A stretch of 14,243 nucleotides of DNA from JAZLIT01 sp045617525 (GCA_045617525.1 JAZLIT010000115.1:1-14243); one strand, 5' to 3'. Shown: positions 1 to 6,827, numbered from the stretch's first letter. Notes: generated by a model from the sequence alone, not told the origin. A program made the numbers and translations.

Positions 1-15
1 CTTTCTCACGAAAGG

Positions 16-229
16 CGTTGATTGGAGCTCCGTGGGCCCGAGGGCCAGCAGGATGCTGGTCATGGAAGCGTTGCGCTCACGACGAGCGCGCTCTTAGCTT
101 CCCTACCTATTTTCTGGGGGCACGGCTCCAACTAACTAATTCCCTGCCTTTACGGAGGCAGAAAATTAGTGGATTTTCCGCACGTACTGATCCCCAAGAA
201 GTCGCGGTCCCCCTCCGCTCCAATCAACG
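16..229. repeat. GC-rich structured intergenic repeat with 13-bp terminal inverted repeats
   Basis: The ends are an exact 13-bp inverted repeat, CGTTGATTGGAGC at 16-28 and GCTCCAATCAACG at 217-229. Inside are further perfect or near-perfect stems: 45-50 with 54-59; 64-69 with 97-102, enclosing 73-78 with 84-89; and 115-119 with 192-196, enclosing a long stem 135-149 with 156-170 that has two mismatches. The stems nest without crossing, so the strand could fold into a closed multi-branched structure. The block is far richer in G and C than anything else here. From memory, GTTGATTGGAGC...GCTCCAATCAAC-bounded elements are scattered between genes in many Bacillaceae; I could not check copy number. 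An open frame across it (18-245, plus) looks incidental. It could be a MITE-like element or a structured RNA. Confidence 0.6.
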
Positions 230-255
230 AGCACTATCCAGGTGATTTCCGCTCA

Positions 256-848
256 TTATATATCTCTACTTAATAAAATCTTTGCTTTAAAATGTTCACG
301 CTATCTAAATCCTATTCATTCCTTTTAATCACCTTTGAAGTATTATTAATTCCTTCTAAAAATCCATTCGAATAGCCAAATACATAAATTCAAGATTTCA
401 AATTGCCAATTTTTAAACGTCTTAATAGCTTTTAAAAACGCTGAATTTTGCGTTTCCTCTAACTTCCGGTAAAAATCTAATAACCCAGCTTTTACAACTG
501 TAAAATCCTTTTCTTCCTTCGAATTCCGCTGCCACTTTTTATAAAGTTCCTTTAGTTCATAGGCTTCTTTCAAATCTGAAGACATAGAACAAATGCCAGG
601 CTTGCGAAAATCTTTCCACAAACACAAATATAGAGACGACGCTTATAAAAAAGGATTGTTAAATGTTCAAACCACTTTAAATGCTTGACCTTTTGTATAC
701 GATAATCGTGAACTTTAATTGTTTTAACGCCGCAAGAGGGACAAACCTGTTCTTTTTTTGTAAGAAACGTGTATCGCAAGTGATCAAGGTATTCTTTAAT
801 CTCATGGATGATCACATCTTTTATTGGAATTATCATGTTATTATTCAT
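256..848 (-). pseudogene. ISL3-family transposase remnant, internally deleted and frameshifted
   Basis: The N-terminal part, starting at the ATG at 846-848, has the ISL3 zinc-binding region: CPSCG, then KVHDYR, KHLKWFE and FYKRR, and a second cysteine pair (CVCG). Immediately after CGKIF (about position 606) the frame changes and the protein jumps to the C-terminal part of the family (DLKEAYELKELYKKW, FLKAIKTFKNWQ). Roughly 200 residues carrying the catalytic DDE core are therefore missing. Near position 380 another frameshift is needed to continue into FGYSNGFLEGINNTSKVIKRN, and stops then interrupt GFR.REHFKAKILLSRDI before it ends at about 256. The gene cannot make an active transposase. 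The stretch GGGTACCCACTCAATTTTGC, read on the minus strand near 930-948, may be the left end of the element, but I found no matching right end. The structured repeat lies directly beyond the C-terminal side. Confidence 0.85.
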
Positions 849-962
849 AAAGCACAAATCACCTTTCATATAATGGTTTTTAGACAATTCAAGTATATAA
901 AAAAGCGTGATTTTGTGCCTTTTTCTGCGCAAAATTGAGTGGGTACCCCAACAAATAGTAAA

Positions 963-997
963 AAACAGAGGTGTGCGGATTTCGCACACCTCTGTTT
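963..997 (-). terminator. Rho-independent terminator of the 74-aa gene
   Basis: A perfect 15-bp stem (963-977 with 983-997) with a 5-nt loop is followed, on the minus strand, by a run of T residues (complement of positions 960-965). It starts two bases after the stop codon of the 999-1223 gene. A few T residues also follow on the plus strand, so it could act weakly in both directions and shield the gene from the decayed transposase. Confidence 0.9.
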
Positions 998-998
998 C

Positions 999-1223
999 TT
1001 ATAGTTTGTTAACTAATGCTTGTAATGTTTCTTTTAATTGATCGTCATTAGAAGAAAGTTTGATTAAGTTACCAAGACGCTCACGTAAAACTGGGCGTTC
1101 GATGACTAATTGCTCATCTAATACTTGTACTAATAACTCAATAATCATACGATCACGTATGTTTAAAGCTTCCTCTAAACGCTCTGGAGCGATTTGTGCT
1201 TTAGAATTGTCGATACCTGCCAT
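999..1223 (-). CDS. Small helical protein of unknown function (74 aa)
   Basis: I do not recognise the family. The 74-residue product is predicted mostly alpha-helical, rich in Leu, Glu, Arg and Ile, with no cysteine, signal peptide or membrane segment. The middle (about residues 15-50) alternates charged and hydrophobic positions as in a helical hairpin. The ATG at 1221-1223 is preceded by AGGGGAGG about 9 nt upstream, an excellent ribosome-binding site. There is a dedicated promoter upstream and a strong terminator directly after the stop, so this is a compact monocistronic gene and likely real. It is transcribed away from the dioxygenase gene, and the two share a 187-bp intergenic region. 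Function is unassigned. Confidence 0.75.
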   Translation of the reverse strand: MAGIDNSKAQIAPERLEEALNIRDRMIIELLVQVLDEQLVIERPVLRERLGNLIKLSSNDDQLKETLQALVNKL

Positions 1224-1255
1224 TGTTATGTAACCTCCCCTAAAAATATAGTGTA

Positions 1256-1264
1256 ATTATAGCA
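1256..1264 (-). promoter_or_regulatory. Extended -10 promoter of the 74-aa gene
   Basis: Read on the minus strand, this is TGCTATAAT: a consensus -10 hexamer (complement of 1256-1261) with the TGn extension. No good -35 hexamer is seen at 17 nt, as is usual for extended -10 promoters. The start of transcription would fall about 25 nt before the ATG, leaving room only for the ribosome-binding site. Confidence 0.6.
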
Positions 1265-1331
1265 CAATCAAAATAAATGGGGGGATTTTGCGCATTTTTT
1301 ATGCGTAAATTCATAACCTTTTAAAATACAT

Positions 1332-1360
1332 TTGACGTAAAAAAATGGATATGGTATATT
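1332..1360 (+). promoter_or_regulatory. Sigma-A-type promoter of the dioxygenase gene
   Basis: TTGACG at 1332-1337 and TATATT at 1355-1360 are separated by 17 bp, the ideal spacing. The predicted transcription start lies inside the palindrome described next, so a bound repressor would block initiation. Confidence 0.8.
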
Positions 1361-1378
1361 TATCTCGAATTCAAGATA
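1361..1378 (+). promoter_or_regulatory. MhqR-like operator palindrome
   Basis: TATCTCGAATTCAAGATA is an 18-bp palindrome with one imperfect pair, directly after the -10 box. It closely matches the operator I recall for B. subtilis MhqR (tATCTcgaAtTCgAGATa), the MarR-type repressor of hydroquinone-resistance genes. The gene downstream is of the MhqO type, one of the known MhqR targets, so family and site support each other. No mhqR gene is in the window. Confidence 0.75.
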
Positions 1379-1410
1379 TTATTTAACGAATAAAAATTGG
1401 AGGGTTTATA

Positions 1411-2394
1411 ATGAACCATTTAAAAGGAATCCATCACGTAACAGCCATTACAAGTAGTGCAGAAAAGAATTATGAATTTTTCACATACACATTAGGCATG
1501 CGCCTAGTTAAGAAAACAGTGAACCAAGACGACATTAAGACGTACCATTTATTTTTCTCAGATGATGAGGGTAATGCAGGAACGGATATGACATTTTTCG
1601 ATTTCCCAGGCATTCCAAAGGGTGTACATGGCACGAATGAAATTTATAAAACAGCATTGCGTGTACCAAGTGATGCAGCTCTTGACTACTGGATAAAACG
1701 TTTTGAAAAATACGATGTAAAAAATGGTGGCATCACGGAGCAATTCGGTAAAAAAATCATTAACTTTGAGGACTTCGATGAGCAACAATATATGTTAATT
1801 TCAGACGAAGGCAATGAGGGTGTTGCATCAGGTAAGGCTTGGTTGAACGGGCCGGTACCATTAGAGTTTGCAATTACGGGACTTGGACCAGTGCATATTC
1901 GAATTGCACAATTCGATTACATGAAGCAAGTATTAGAGAAAGTGATGCTAATGCGTGAAACTGCGACAGAAGGCGATCTTCATTTATTTGAAATTGGTGA
2001 GGGTGGCAATGGTGCATCGGTTGTCATCGAGAAGAACATCGTATTACCAGCAGGACGTCAAGGTTACGGTACAGTCCATCACGCAGCATTCCGCGTGGAA
2101 GATAAAACGCATTTAATGGAGTGGTTAAACCGCTACGAGGAGGCTGGCTTCAATACATCTGGCTACGTAGACCGTTTCTTCTTTGAATCGATTTATGTAC
2201 GCGTAGCACAAGGGATTTTATTTGAATTAGCAACTGATGGACCAGGCTTCATGGGTGATGAGCCATATGAAACAATGGGCGAGAAATTATCACTTCCTCC
2301 GTTCTTAGAAGCAAAACGAGAATACATCGAAAGCCAAGTGCGCCCGATTGACACAGTTCGCAGCACGAAAACGATTGAGAAGGAATACCTATAG
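1411..2394 (+). CDS. mhqO: Ring-cleaving dioxygenase, VOC/glyoxalase superfamily (MhqO-like)
   Basis: This 327-residue protein has two VOC (glyoxalase/extradiol dioxygenase) modules, about residues 1-150 and 155-310. The first opens with GIHHVTAITSSAEKNYEFFTYTLGMRLVKKTVNQDD, a hallmark of the MhqO/MhqA group. Candidate metal ligands are a His in the GIHHVT strand, the His pair in YGTVHHAAFRV in the second module, and a Glu in the LFELATDGPGF strand. The family is linked to cleavage of hydroquinone-type compounds and resistance to quinones and catechols; it is cytoplasmic and uses Fe(II). Length is typical. The ATG has GGAGGG 6 nt upstream. The gene stands alone between a regulated promoter and a terminator, whereas in B. 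subtilis mhqO is in an operon (mhqNOP). The exact substrate is inferred; the mhqO symbol is by similarity from memory. Confidence 0.85.
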   Translation: MNHLKGIHHVTAITSSAEKNYEFFTYTLGMRLVKKTVNQDDIKTYHLFFSDDEGNAGTDMTFFDFPGIPKGVHGTNEIYKTALRVPSDAALDYWIKRFEKYDVKNGGITEQFGKKIINFEDFDEQQYMLISDEGNEGVASGKAWLNGPVPLEFAITGLGPVHIRIAQFDYMKQVLEKVMLMRETATEGDLHLFEIGEGGNGASVVIEKNIVLPAGRQGYGTVHHAAFRVEDKTHLMEWLNRYEEAGFNTSGYVDRFFFESIYVRVAQGILFELATDGPGFMGDEPYETMGEKLSLPPFLEAKREYIESQVRPIDTVRSTKTIEKEYL

Positions 2395-2404
2395 GATGTA
2401 GTGC

Positions 2405-2440
2405 GCGAGGACCCTGTTATATTGGGTGCTCGCTTTTTTT
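2405..2440 (+). terminator. Rho-independent terminator of the dioxygenase gene
   Basis: The stem 2405-2414 pairs with 2424-2433 with one mismatch, has a 9-nt loop and is followed by seven T residues. It lies 10 bases after the stop codon and closes the single-gene transcript. Confidence 0.9.
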
Positions 2441-2460
2441 ATGGCTATGATTAATTACAC

Positions 2461-2700
2461 TGTTTATATTTGATTATTACGAACAAATATTTTGGAAAAA
2501 GAATAAGAAGATACGCTCGGGAGGAGATTTTGGAATAATCGCGAAATAATAATCTATAAAAGTTGATTGGGGTGTTAAATTTATTTGAAAAAGCTAAAGC
2601 CAAGAATTTGGTGATGCGTGAAAAAGCGATCCACCCGAAATTATACCAAAAAATGGAATTATCGATTATAATGAACTTAGACATTTTGGAGGAGATATGA
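2461..2700 (+). pseudogene. Possible decayed small reading frame upstream of the Nudix gene
   Basis: In one plus-strand frame this stretch reads as protein-like sequence broken by two stops: YLIITNKYFGKRIRRYARE, ILE, stop, SRNNNL, stop. It then runs from the TTG at 2563 as LIGVLNLFEKAKAKNLVMRE and on to ILEEI, ending in TGA at 2698-2700. No other clear gene fills the interval between the terminator and the Nudix gene. The last 45 codons could be a small gene by themselves, but no good ribosome-binding site precedes the TTG. I do not recognise the family. The opposite-strand frame over the same bases looks like a shadow. Confidence 0.25.
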
Positions 2701-2725
2701 TTATTAGTGAAAGGTGGGGAAGTAG

Positions 2726-3181
2726 TTGAGCTATATCATGAATTTAAGAAAAAAGGTTGGGACAGAGCCACTTATTATGGTCGGTGCATGTGTATTAATT
2801 ATCAATGAACGAAAACAACTCTTACTACAACTAAGGAATGATAATAAATGCTGGGGACTTGCAGGTGGGTCGATGGAATTGGGTGAAAAATTAGAGGACG
2901 TTGCTCGCCGTGAAATGCTGGAGGAAACAGGTTTAAAAGCGAGAAATTTAGAACTGATACATACCTTTTCAGGGCAAGATTTTTATTATAAATATCCGCA
3001 TGGGGATGAAGTATATAATGTAGTGACAGCCTATCTTTGTGAGGATTATGAAGGGATGCTCGCCTTTGATGAGGCAGAAGCCAGTGCGATTCAATATTTC
3101 GACTTAGATAAGCTACCCACAAACATTAGCCCACCGGATCGATTGGTGTTAGCTCACTTTTTGGAGAATTATTCTACCTGA
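2726..3181 (+). CDS. Nudix hydrolase
   Basis: The 151-residue protein contains a complete Nudix box at residues 48-70, with G48, E54, then REMLEETGL (R62, E63, E66, E67, G69), matching GX5EX7REUXEEXGU. The glutamates bind Mg2+ for hydrolysis of a nucleoside diphosphate linked to another group. The N-terminus (YIMNLRKKVGTEPLIMVGACVLI) is typical of small soluble Bacillus Nudix enzymes; the actual substrate cannot be told from the sequence. The TTG at 2726 is chosen because AGGTGGGGA sits 6 nt upstream; an in-frame ATG at 2738 has no such site. The stop is followed after 17 nt by the histidine phosphatase, with its own ribosome-binding site, so the two are probably co-transcribed. Confidence 0.9.
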   Translation: MSYIMNLRKKVGTEPLIMVGACVLIINERKQLLLQLRNDNKCWGLAGGSMELGEKLEDVARREMLEETGLKARNLELIHTFSGQDFYYKYPHGDEVYNVVTAYLCEDYEGMLAFDEAEASAIQYFDLDKLPTNISPPDRLVLAHFLENYST

Positions 3182-3198
3182 TAGGAGGGAATTGCCAA

Positions 3199-3753
3199 TT
3201 GAACACAATGTATTTCGTGCGTCATGCACATTCAAGCTATACACCTGAAGAATATAAGCGTCCGTTATCAGAGGCGGGGTACAAAGAGGCACATAAGGTA
3301 GCAAAATTTTTCGAATTCATCGACATCAATGCCATCTATTCAAGTAAATACAAGCGTGCAACAGAAACCGTGCAGCCAATTGCAACAGCCAAAAATCTAC
3401 ATATCACAGAACTAGAGGCGTTGAATGAACGTACATTAGCCAATTTTAAGCTGCCTGATTTTGAAAATGCAATCGTGAAAGTTTGGAGCGAACCAAGTTA
3501 TTCCTTCCCAGGTGGAGAATCAAATATGGAAGCGCAAAATCGCGTTATTCCAACGATTGAAGAGCTACAACGAATACATAAAAATGAAACAATCATCATC
3601 GGTACGCATGGCAATATTTTCACACTCATTTTAAATCATTACAATAAAGCATATGATTTAACTTTTTGGGAGCAGTTGAAAATGCCAGATATTATTAAGG
3701 TTGAATTTAACGACGGTCATTTATCGAATGTGAAAATTTTAGCGTTTAAATAA
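3199..3753 (+). CDS. Histidine phosphatase family protein (phosphoglycerate mutase-like)
   Basis: The 184-residue protein starts with the catalytic RHAH motif at residues 8-11, where H9 is the residue phosphorylated during the reaction. Other family positions are visible: R53 in YSSKYKRATET, E77 in LEALNERTL, GGES at 105-108, and the second catalytic histidine H137 in IIIGTHGNIF. All active-site residues are present, so it is probably an active cytoplasmic phosphatase of the broad-specificity branch-1 group; the substrate is unknown. The TTG start is supported by TAGGAGGG 9 nt upstream, better placed than for the ATG at 3208. It lies 17 nt after the Nudix gene. The pairing of two phosphate-ester-cleaving enzymes suggests a housecleaning role, which is inference. 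Confidence 0.9.
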   Translation: MNTMYFVRHAHSSYTPEEYKRPLSEAGYKEAHKVAKFFEFIDINAIYSSKYKRATETVQPIATAKNLHITELEALNERTLANFKLPDFENAIVKVWSEPSYSFPGGESNMEAQNRVIPTIEELQRIHKNETIIIGTHGNIFTLILNHYNKAYDLTFWEQLKMPDIIKVEFNDGHLSNVKILAFK

Positions 3754-3811
3754 ATTATCAGGTAAAACTTTAGAAAGAACTGTAAGTAACTTTAAAATAG
3801 GTGGTGGAATT

Positions 3812-4012
3812 GTGAATAAAACTATTAGGATACCTTTAACATTAGGGTTTGGAACGATGGCATTGCTCTATATAATTGGCTTTTTAGCTAATATAGATAT
3901 GCTAGAATTTAGAATTTCAAGTTCACGTACTGAAGTTGCTTTACTGCCAATAGCCGTTGGACTAATTGTTGTGTTTATTAGTGAACGAATTATGAAATCC
4001 AAGCAAGATTAA
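3812..4012 (+). CDS. Small two-span membrane protein (66 aa)
   Basis: Two hydrophobic helices are seen at about residues 8-26 (LTLGFGTMALLYIIGFLAN) and 42-58 (VALLPIAVGLIVVFISE), joined by a short polar loop. A positively charged tail (RIMKSKQD) and an N-terminal Lys/Arg suggest both termini are in the cytoplasm. I do not recognise the family. The GTG start is preceded by TAGGTGGTGG at suitable spacing. It follows the histidine phosphatase by 58 bp with no clear promoter or terminator between, so it may be the last gene of that transcript. Its stop is only one base from the stop of the convergent kinase-like gene, with no terminator between. Confidence 0.7.
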   Translation: MNKTIRIPLTLGFGTMALLYIIGFLANIDMLEFRISSSRTEVALLPIAVGLIVVFISERIMKSKQD

Positions 4013-4013
4013 A

Positions 4014-4613
4014 TTAATAATCCTTGCCACAAGACACACATCGATTATCTGTGTCATTTTCTCCGTACATCCGAAGCTCTTTTTCTATTTTACATATACG
4101 ACATTTTTCGAAATGAATTTGAGGTAGAGTGCCAGCTTCAGCTAATGGAACCCATTGTTCTTCATATAATTTTTTTGTCATGCCATAGTCAATTAAAACA
4201 AGAAGTCCTTCTTCATTCAAACCATAGTTTCCACTATCTTTAAAATCAAAGCCGTCTAGTTCTTTATCAATCACATGGAGTGCGGCCTTTAAATCTTCTG
4301 TCATTCTTGAGTCCGCTTCTAAATCTATATCGTATGAGCAGTGATTTTTTAAAGGAAGCTGCTCATAGAATGGCTGAATGACATATTTATCGTTAATAAA
4401 AAGAATTGGAGCGATATGTTACTCCAGGCCAATCACTTCTAATGATTTGTACATGTCATCTTCATTTTTACTTTGAGTATATCCAATAGGGTGCAAAAAC
4501 GTTTTAATAACAAGGTTTTCATAACGATAAACTTTTCTTGTTGAACCTACTCCAATCATTTCAGCGTTTTTGATCAACTCATCTACGTTTTCTAATACAC
4601 TTGAAATATCCAT
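4014..4613 (-). pseudogene. Kinase-like protein with C-terminal zinc ribbon, interrupted by one in-frame stop
   Basis: The reading frame from the ATG at 4611-4613 to the stop at 4014-4016 is continuous except for a single TAA at 4419-4421. Both halves are in the same frame, and the bridging sequence reads as normal protein (HIAPILFINDKYVIQPFYEQ). Kinase-fold features run in order: a glycine-containing loop (VGSTRKVYRY), a conserved lysine (VIKTF), a catalytic-loop-like segment (DFKDSGNYGLN) and a DFG-like LIDYGM. A tail with CRIC and CVSCGK then forms a likely zinc ribbon. The ATG at 4613 has GAAGGG 9 nt upstream; the upstream ATG at 4631 has no site. The stop may be a recent mutation (for example CAA to TAA), a sequencing error or a recoded codon. 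The protein substrate, if any, is unknown. Confidence 0.75.
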
Positions 4614-4692
4614 TTTCTCAGTCCCTTCCATACCCGAGATAGAATTTGAATCAAATCAAGACTTATTATAAGTAATCAATCTATTTTTAAAA

Positions 4693-4932
4693 CTACAATA
4701 AACTACGAATACCAACAATTAATTTAAAGGCTTTACGCGCTTTTCTACTTTTCTTGACGCCATCACGAGAGTCAATGATGAGTACCGAATGATTGATCCA
4801 CACACGTACGTAGCAGGATTTAAATTTAACTGGACCTACAATGCCTCTTTGTTCGAATTCTGTGCCATCTGCAAATTCCGTTTCCGTTCGGATAAACCAT
4901 GTATTTCCTAGTCCAACCTCGATAAATTTCAT
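4693..4932 (-). CDS. Small conserved protein, DUF3977-like (79 aa)
   Basis: The sequence (MKFIEVGLGNTWFIRTETE, then GTEFEQRGIVGPVKFKSCYVRVWINHSVLIIDSRDGVKKS) resembles the uncharacterised DUF3977 proteins of Bacillus as I remember them; this is not verified. It looks like a small beta-rich fold with a basic C-terminal tail (KKSRKARKAFK). There is no signal peptide or membrane span. AAGGGGC lies about 7 nt before the ATG. It is 21 bp downstream of the 4954-5829 gene on the same strand, so it is probably co-transcribed with it. Confidence 0.7.
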   Translation of the reverse strand: MKFIEVGLGNTWFIRTETEFADGTEFEQRGIVGPVKFKSCYVRVWINHSVLIIDSRDGVKKSRKARKAFKLIVGIRSLL

Positions 4933-4953
4933 GTGATGCCCCTTATAAGTCGA

Positions 4954-5829
4954 TTAGTCACATTGTCTATAAATCCCGCATGTTAAATGCGCCCACTCTT
5001 TATCTAAATGCTCTTTAGAAAGCAATTTCCATGGATTAAAAATGGTTTGTCCGTGCTTATTGAAAAAGATGTTTTCTTCAATATGATAGGCTGCATGTTG
5101 AATGATGCCATTTTCATCTGTCCAAACAGCGACATCTTTTGGCTGAAATGTGTTTGATTCAGTTAAGTGGTAGTAACATTGCGCTAATTTTTCGATAAAG
5201 GTTTGTTGGTGGATCCATTCCTCGATAAACCACGGCTGTTTTCCTTCGCATACTGCGTAAAGTACGGCAGCTAAACAGTTGGCTCCTTGATTCACTCCGA
5301 ATTTATTTGCATAGGGTAGTAGAAAACCTGGCAAGAAACTTGGAATTTCCTCGCATTGCCCATTGTCCCACCATTCATAAACCATTGCCAACAGTAGTTG
5401 TTCCTTGCATGAAGCACTTAACTTTTCCCACATGTTTCGCTGTAAAACCACATGGTCATTAATTACATAACTTGGCGGGACCTGCTCTATATCTTGAATA
5501 AATGAAATAGGAATGACCAGACCTCGTTCACATTCGATTTGTGCAGTTAGAATGAAGTGTTGATCTTCTTTCGGAAGCAACTCAATCCATTCACTTTCAG
5601 CAATAATTACATACTTCGCACCCTTTATATTCCAATATTCGTAGCTATTTGTGTAGGCAATTTGACTATATGAACTATGTGCATAAAATTCTTTGATAGG
5701 CATGATGAGCACTGCTGAAAAATCCATAATTCGCTTAATCTGATCTTCCGTTAAGAAAAATAAATCCTTCTCAGGGACATATGTTATAAGCCATGATTGT
5801 AATACGGTAGATGACGGTTGAATTTGCAT
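4954..5829 (-). CDS. Uncharacterised protein, possibly NlpC/P60-like at its C-terminus
   Basis: I do not recognise this 291-residue protein with certainty. The first 170 residues have no motif I can name and are rich in aromatic residues, with several Trp (for example EWWDNGQ). The C-terminal 110 residues follow the order seen in NlpC/P60-type cysteine peptidases: a cysteine at the start of a helix (GANCLAAVLYAV), then QPKDVAVWTDENG in the place of the usual GD-x-hydrophobic strand, then a histidine strand (IQHAAYHIEENIFFNKHGQ). No signal peptide is present, so it would act in the cytoplasm. The ATG has a modest GGAG site. It starts 19 bp after the metalloprotease-like gene. The peptidase suggestion is inference from motif order only. 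Confidence 0.6.
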   Translation of the reverse strand: MQIQPSSTVLQSWLITYVPEKDLFFLTEDQIKRIMDFSAVLIMPIKEFYAHSSYSQIAYTNSYEYWNIKGAKYVIIAESEWIELLPKEDQHFILTAQIECERGLVIPISFIQDIEQVPPSYVINDHVVLQRNMWEKLSASCKEQLLLAMVYEWWDNGQCEEIPSFLPGFLLPYANKFGVNQGANCLAAVLYAVCEGKQPWFIEEWIHQQTFIEKLAQCYYHLTESNTFQPKDVAVWTDENGIIQHAAYHIEENIFFNKHGQTIFNPWKLLSKEHLDKEWAHLTCGIYRQCD

Positions 5830-5848
5830 GTTAAAAACTCCATTTCAT

Positions 5849-6700
5849 TTATTTAGCTTCATTGCATAGTTGGAGCAAGGCTTCCTGTAATCGCTCTTCA
5901 AAATTAGGCTCTTTCCAACTTGTAATTGTTTCTAGCTCTCCATTTTTTACGATTGATGTGGTTACTAAACGGTAGCCGATATAATAGCCGAGGCGAGTCT
6001 GTCCAAAGGTTGTACCCCCGTTAATTGAAAACCATTCTTTAAAAATTTCCCTTGTCGAACGAATTTCCAGATCATCCATAAGTTTCTTAATGATTACACG
6101 CTCATTCTCCTCACAAAATGCGAGCCATTTCACATCGCGTTCATAGGCAAAGTAAATATCCGGGCTAACGTCTACAACCTTTGTTGAAAAATAGGTCGCA
6201 CATCCTTCTTGGAGCAGCCAAGTGTAGGGGCTATTCCAATTAACGACAGACCAATCGATGCCAACTTTCATCGATAGTAAATTTTGCGTGGCATGGCCAA
6301 ATTCATGGGCAATAATGACACGTAAATGATCCGGCTCAGCCGATAATTTTTCTAAGCAAAATGTAACTTCTGGGTTAAATTGGAGATGCGTATAGGCATT
6401 TGAACCATAGATGCCTACGATTAAATGGACATCCTGTGTAAATGAAATACCGTATAATGTTTCATACATCTGCGTGATTTCTTGAATTAGAGCGGGCATC
6501 GTTGCGCTCATTTTATGTATATCAGCTAATTTCGCTGGGTGTTTGACGAGTGCATTCGTCATCTTTTCCTCTTTATTGAGGCAATGGTTAAGGAAGTAGT
6601 AAGCATAATCTTCTTGGTTTTCTTCAAAAAAGCGTTCTAAATAAGATATTGTAGGCTCATAATTTTTCACAAAGTTTTCTGCTACATTAATGATTTTCAT
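5849..6700 (-). CDS. HEXXH zinc metalloprotease-like protein
   Basis: The 283-residue protein has HEFGH at residues 132-136 within VIIAHEFGHATQN, the zinc-binding helix of metallopeptidases (H132, H136, catalytic E133). A second conserved-looking segment, LLQEGCATYFS, offers E165 as the likely third ligand, the gluzincin arrangement also seen in DUF2268-like putative proteases. There is no signal peptide or membrane span, so it is cytoplasmic. The N-terminal 100 residues look helical. AAAGGTG precedes the ATG by about 10 nt. It is the first gene of a tightly spaced minus-strand run (19 bp, then 21 bp gaps). Its substrate is unknown; the following possible NlpC/P60-like protein may be a partner, which is inference. 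Confidence 0.8.
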   Translation of the reverse strand: MKIINVAENFVKNYEPTISYLERFFEENQEDYAYYFLNHCLNKEEKMTNALVKHPAKLADIHKMSATMPALIQEITQMYETLYGISFTQDVHLIVGIYGSNAYTHLQFNPEVTFCLEKLSAEPDHLRVIIAHEFGHATQNLLSMKVGIDWSVVNWNSPYTWLLQEGCATYFSTKVVDVSPDIYFAYERDVKWLAFCEENERVIIKKLMDDLEIRSTREIFKEWFSINGGTTFGQTRLGYYIGYRLVTTSIVKNGELETITSWKEPNFEERLQEALLQLCNEAK

Positions 6701-6732
6701 CTTAATACAACACCTTTCGGATTTATCAATCT

Positions 6733-6738
6733 ATTATA
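6733..6738 (-). promoter_or_regulatory. -10 box of the metalloprotease cluster
   Basis: Read on the minus strand this is a perfect TATAAT, about 32 nt before the ATG of the metalloprotease-like gene. No convincing -35 hexamer lies at 16-18 nt, so the call is tentative. Confidence 0.4.
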
Positions 6739-6784
6739 AGTATGCATTACAAAGTGAGTGATTTCTATAATTATCTAAATATTT

Positions 6785-6793
6785 TGATATAAT
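6785..6793 (+). promoter_or_regulatory. Extended -10 promoter of the GNAT pair
   Basis: TGATATAAT is a consensus -10 with a TGn extension. Transcription would begin near 6800, which would leave the ATG at 6804 almost leaderless and so favours the TTG at 6828 as the real start. Confidence 0.6.
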
Positions 6794-6827
6794 AGTTATT
6801 AACATGGTAGCGGAAAGAGGGACTGAA

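Noticed and set aside
18..245. 75-codon plus-strand open frame
   Set aside because: It lies over the GC-rich hairpins, has no ribosome-binding site and its low-complexity translation fits no protein family; the terminal inverted repeats explain the sequence better.
681..938. 85-codon plus-strand open frame
   Set aside because: It is antisense to the well-matched ISL3 N-terminal domain and has no ribosome-binding site.
2451..2684. 77-codon minus-strand open frame
   Set aside because: No ribosome-binding site; the hydrophobic translation is typical of antisense AT-rich DNA.
2707..2811. Plus-strand frame from GTG giving GGEVVELYHEFKKKGWDRAT
   Set aside because: It overlaps the N-terminus of the Nudix protein out of frame; the Nudix frame has the better ribosome-binding site and family match.
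4014..4304. Separate 96-residue gene starting at MTEDLK
   Set aside because: No ribosome-binding site before this ATG and the frame continues upstream to the 4419 stop with protein-like sequence, so it is the second half of one gene.
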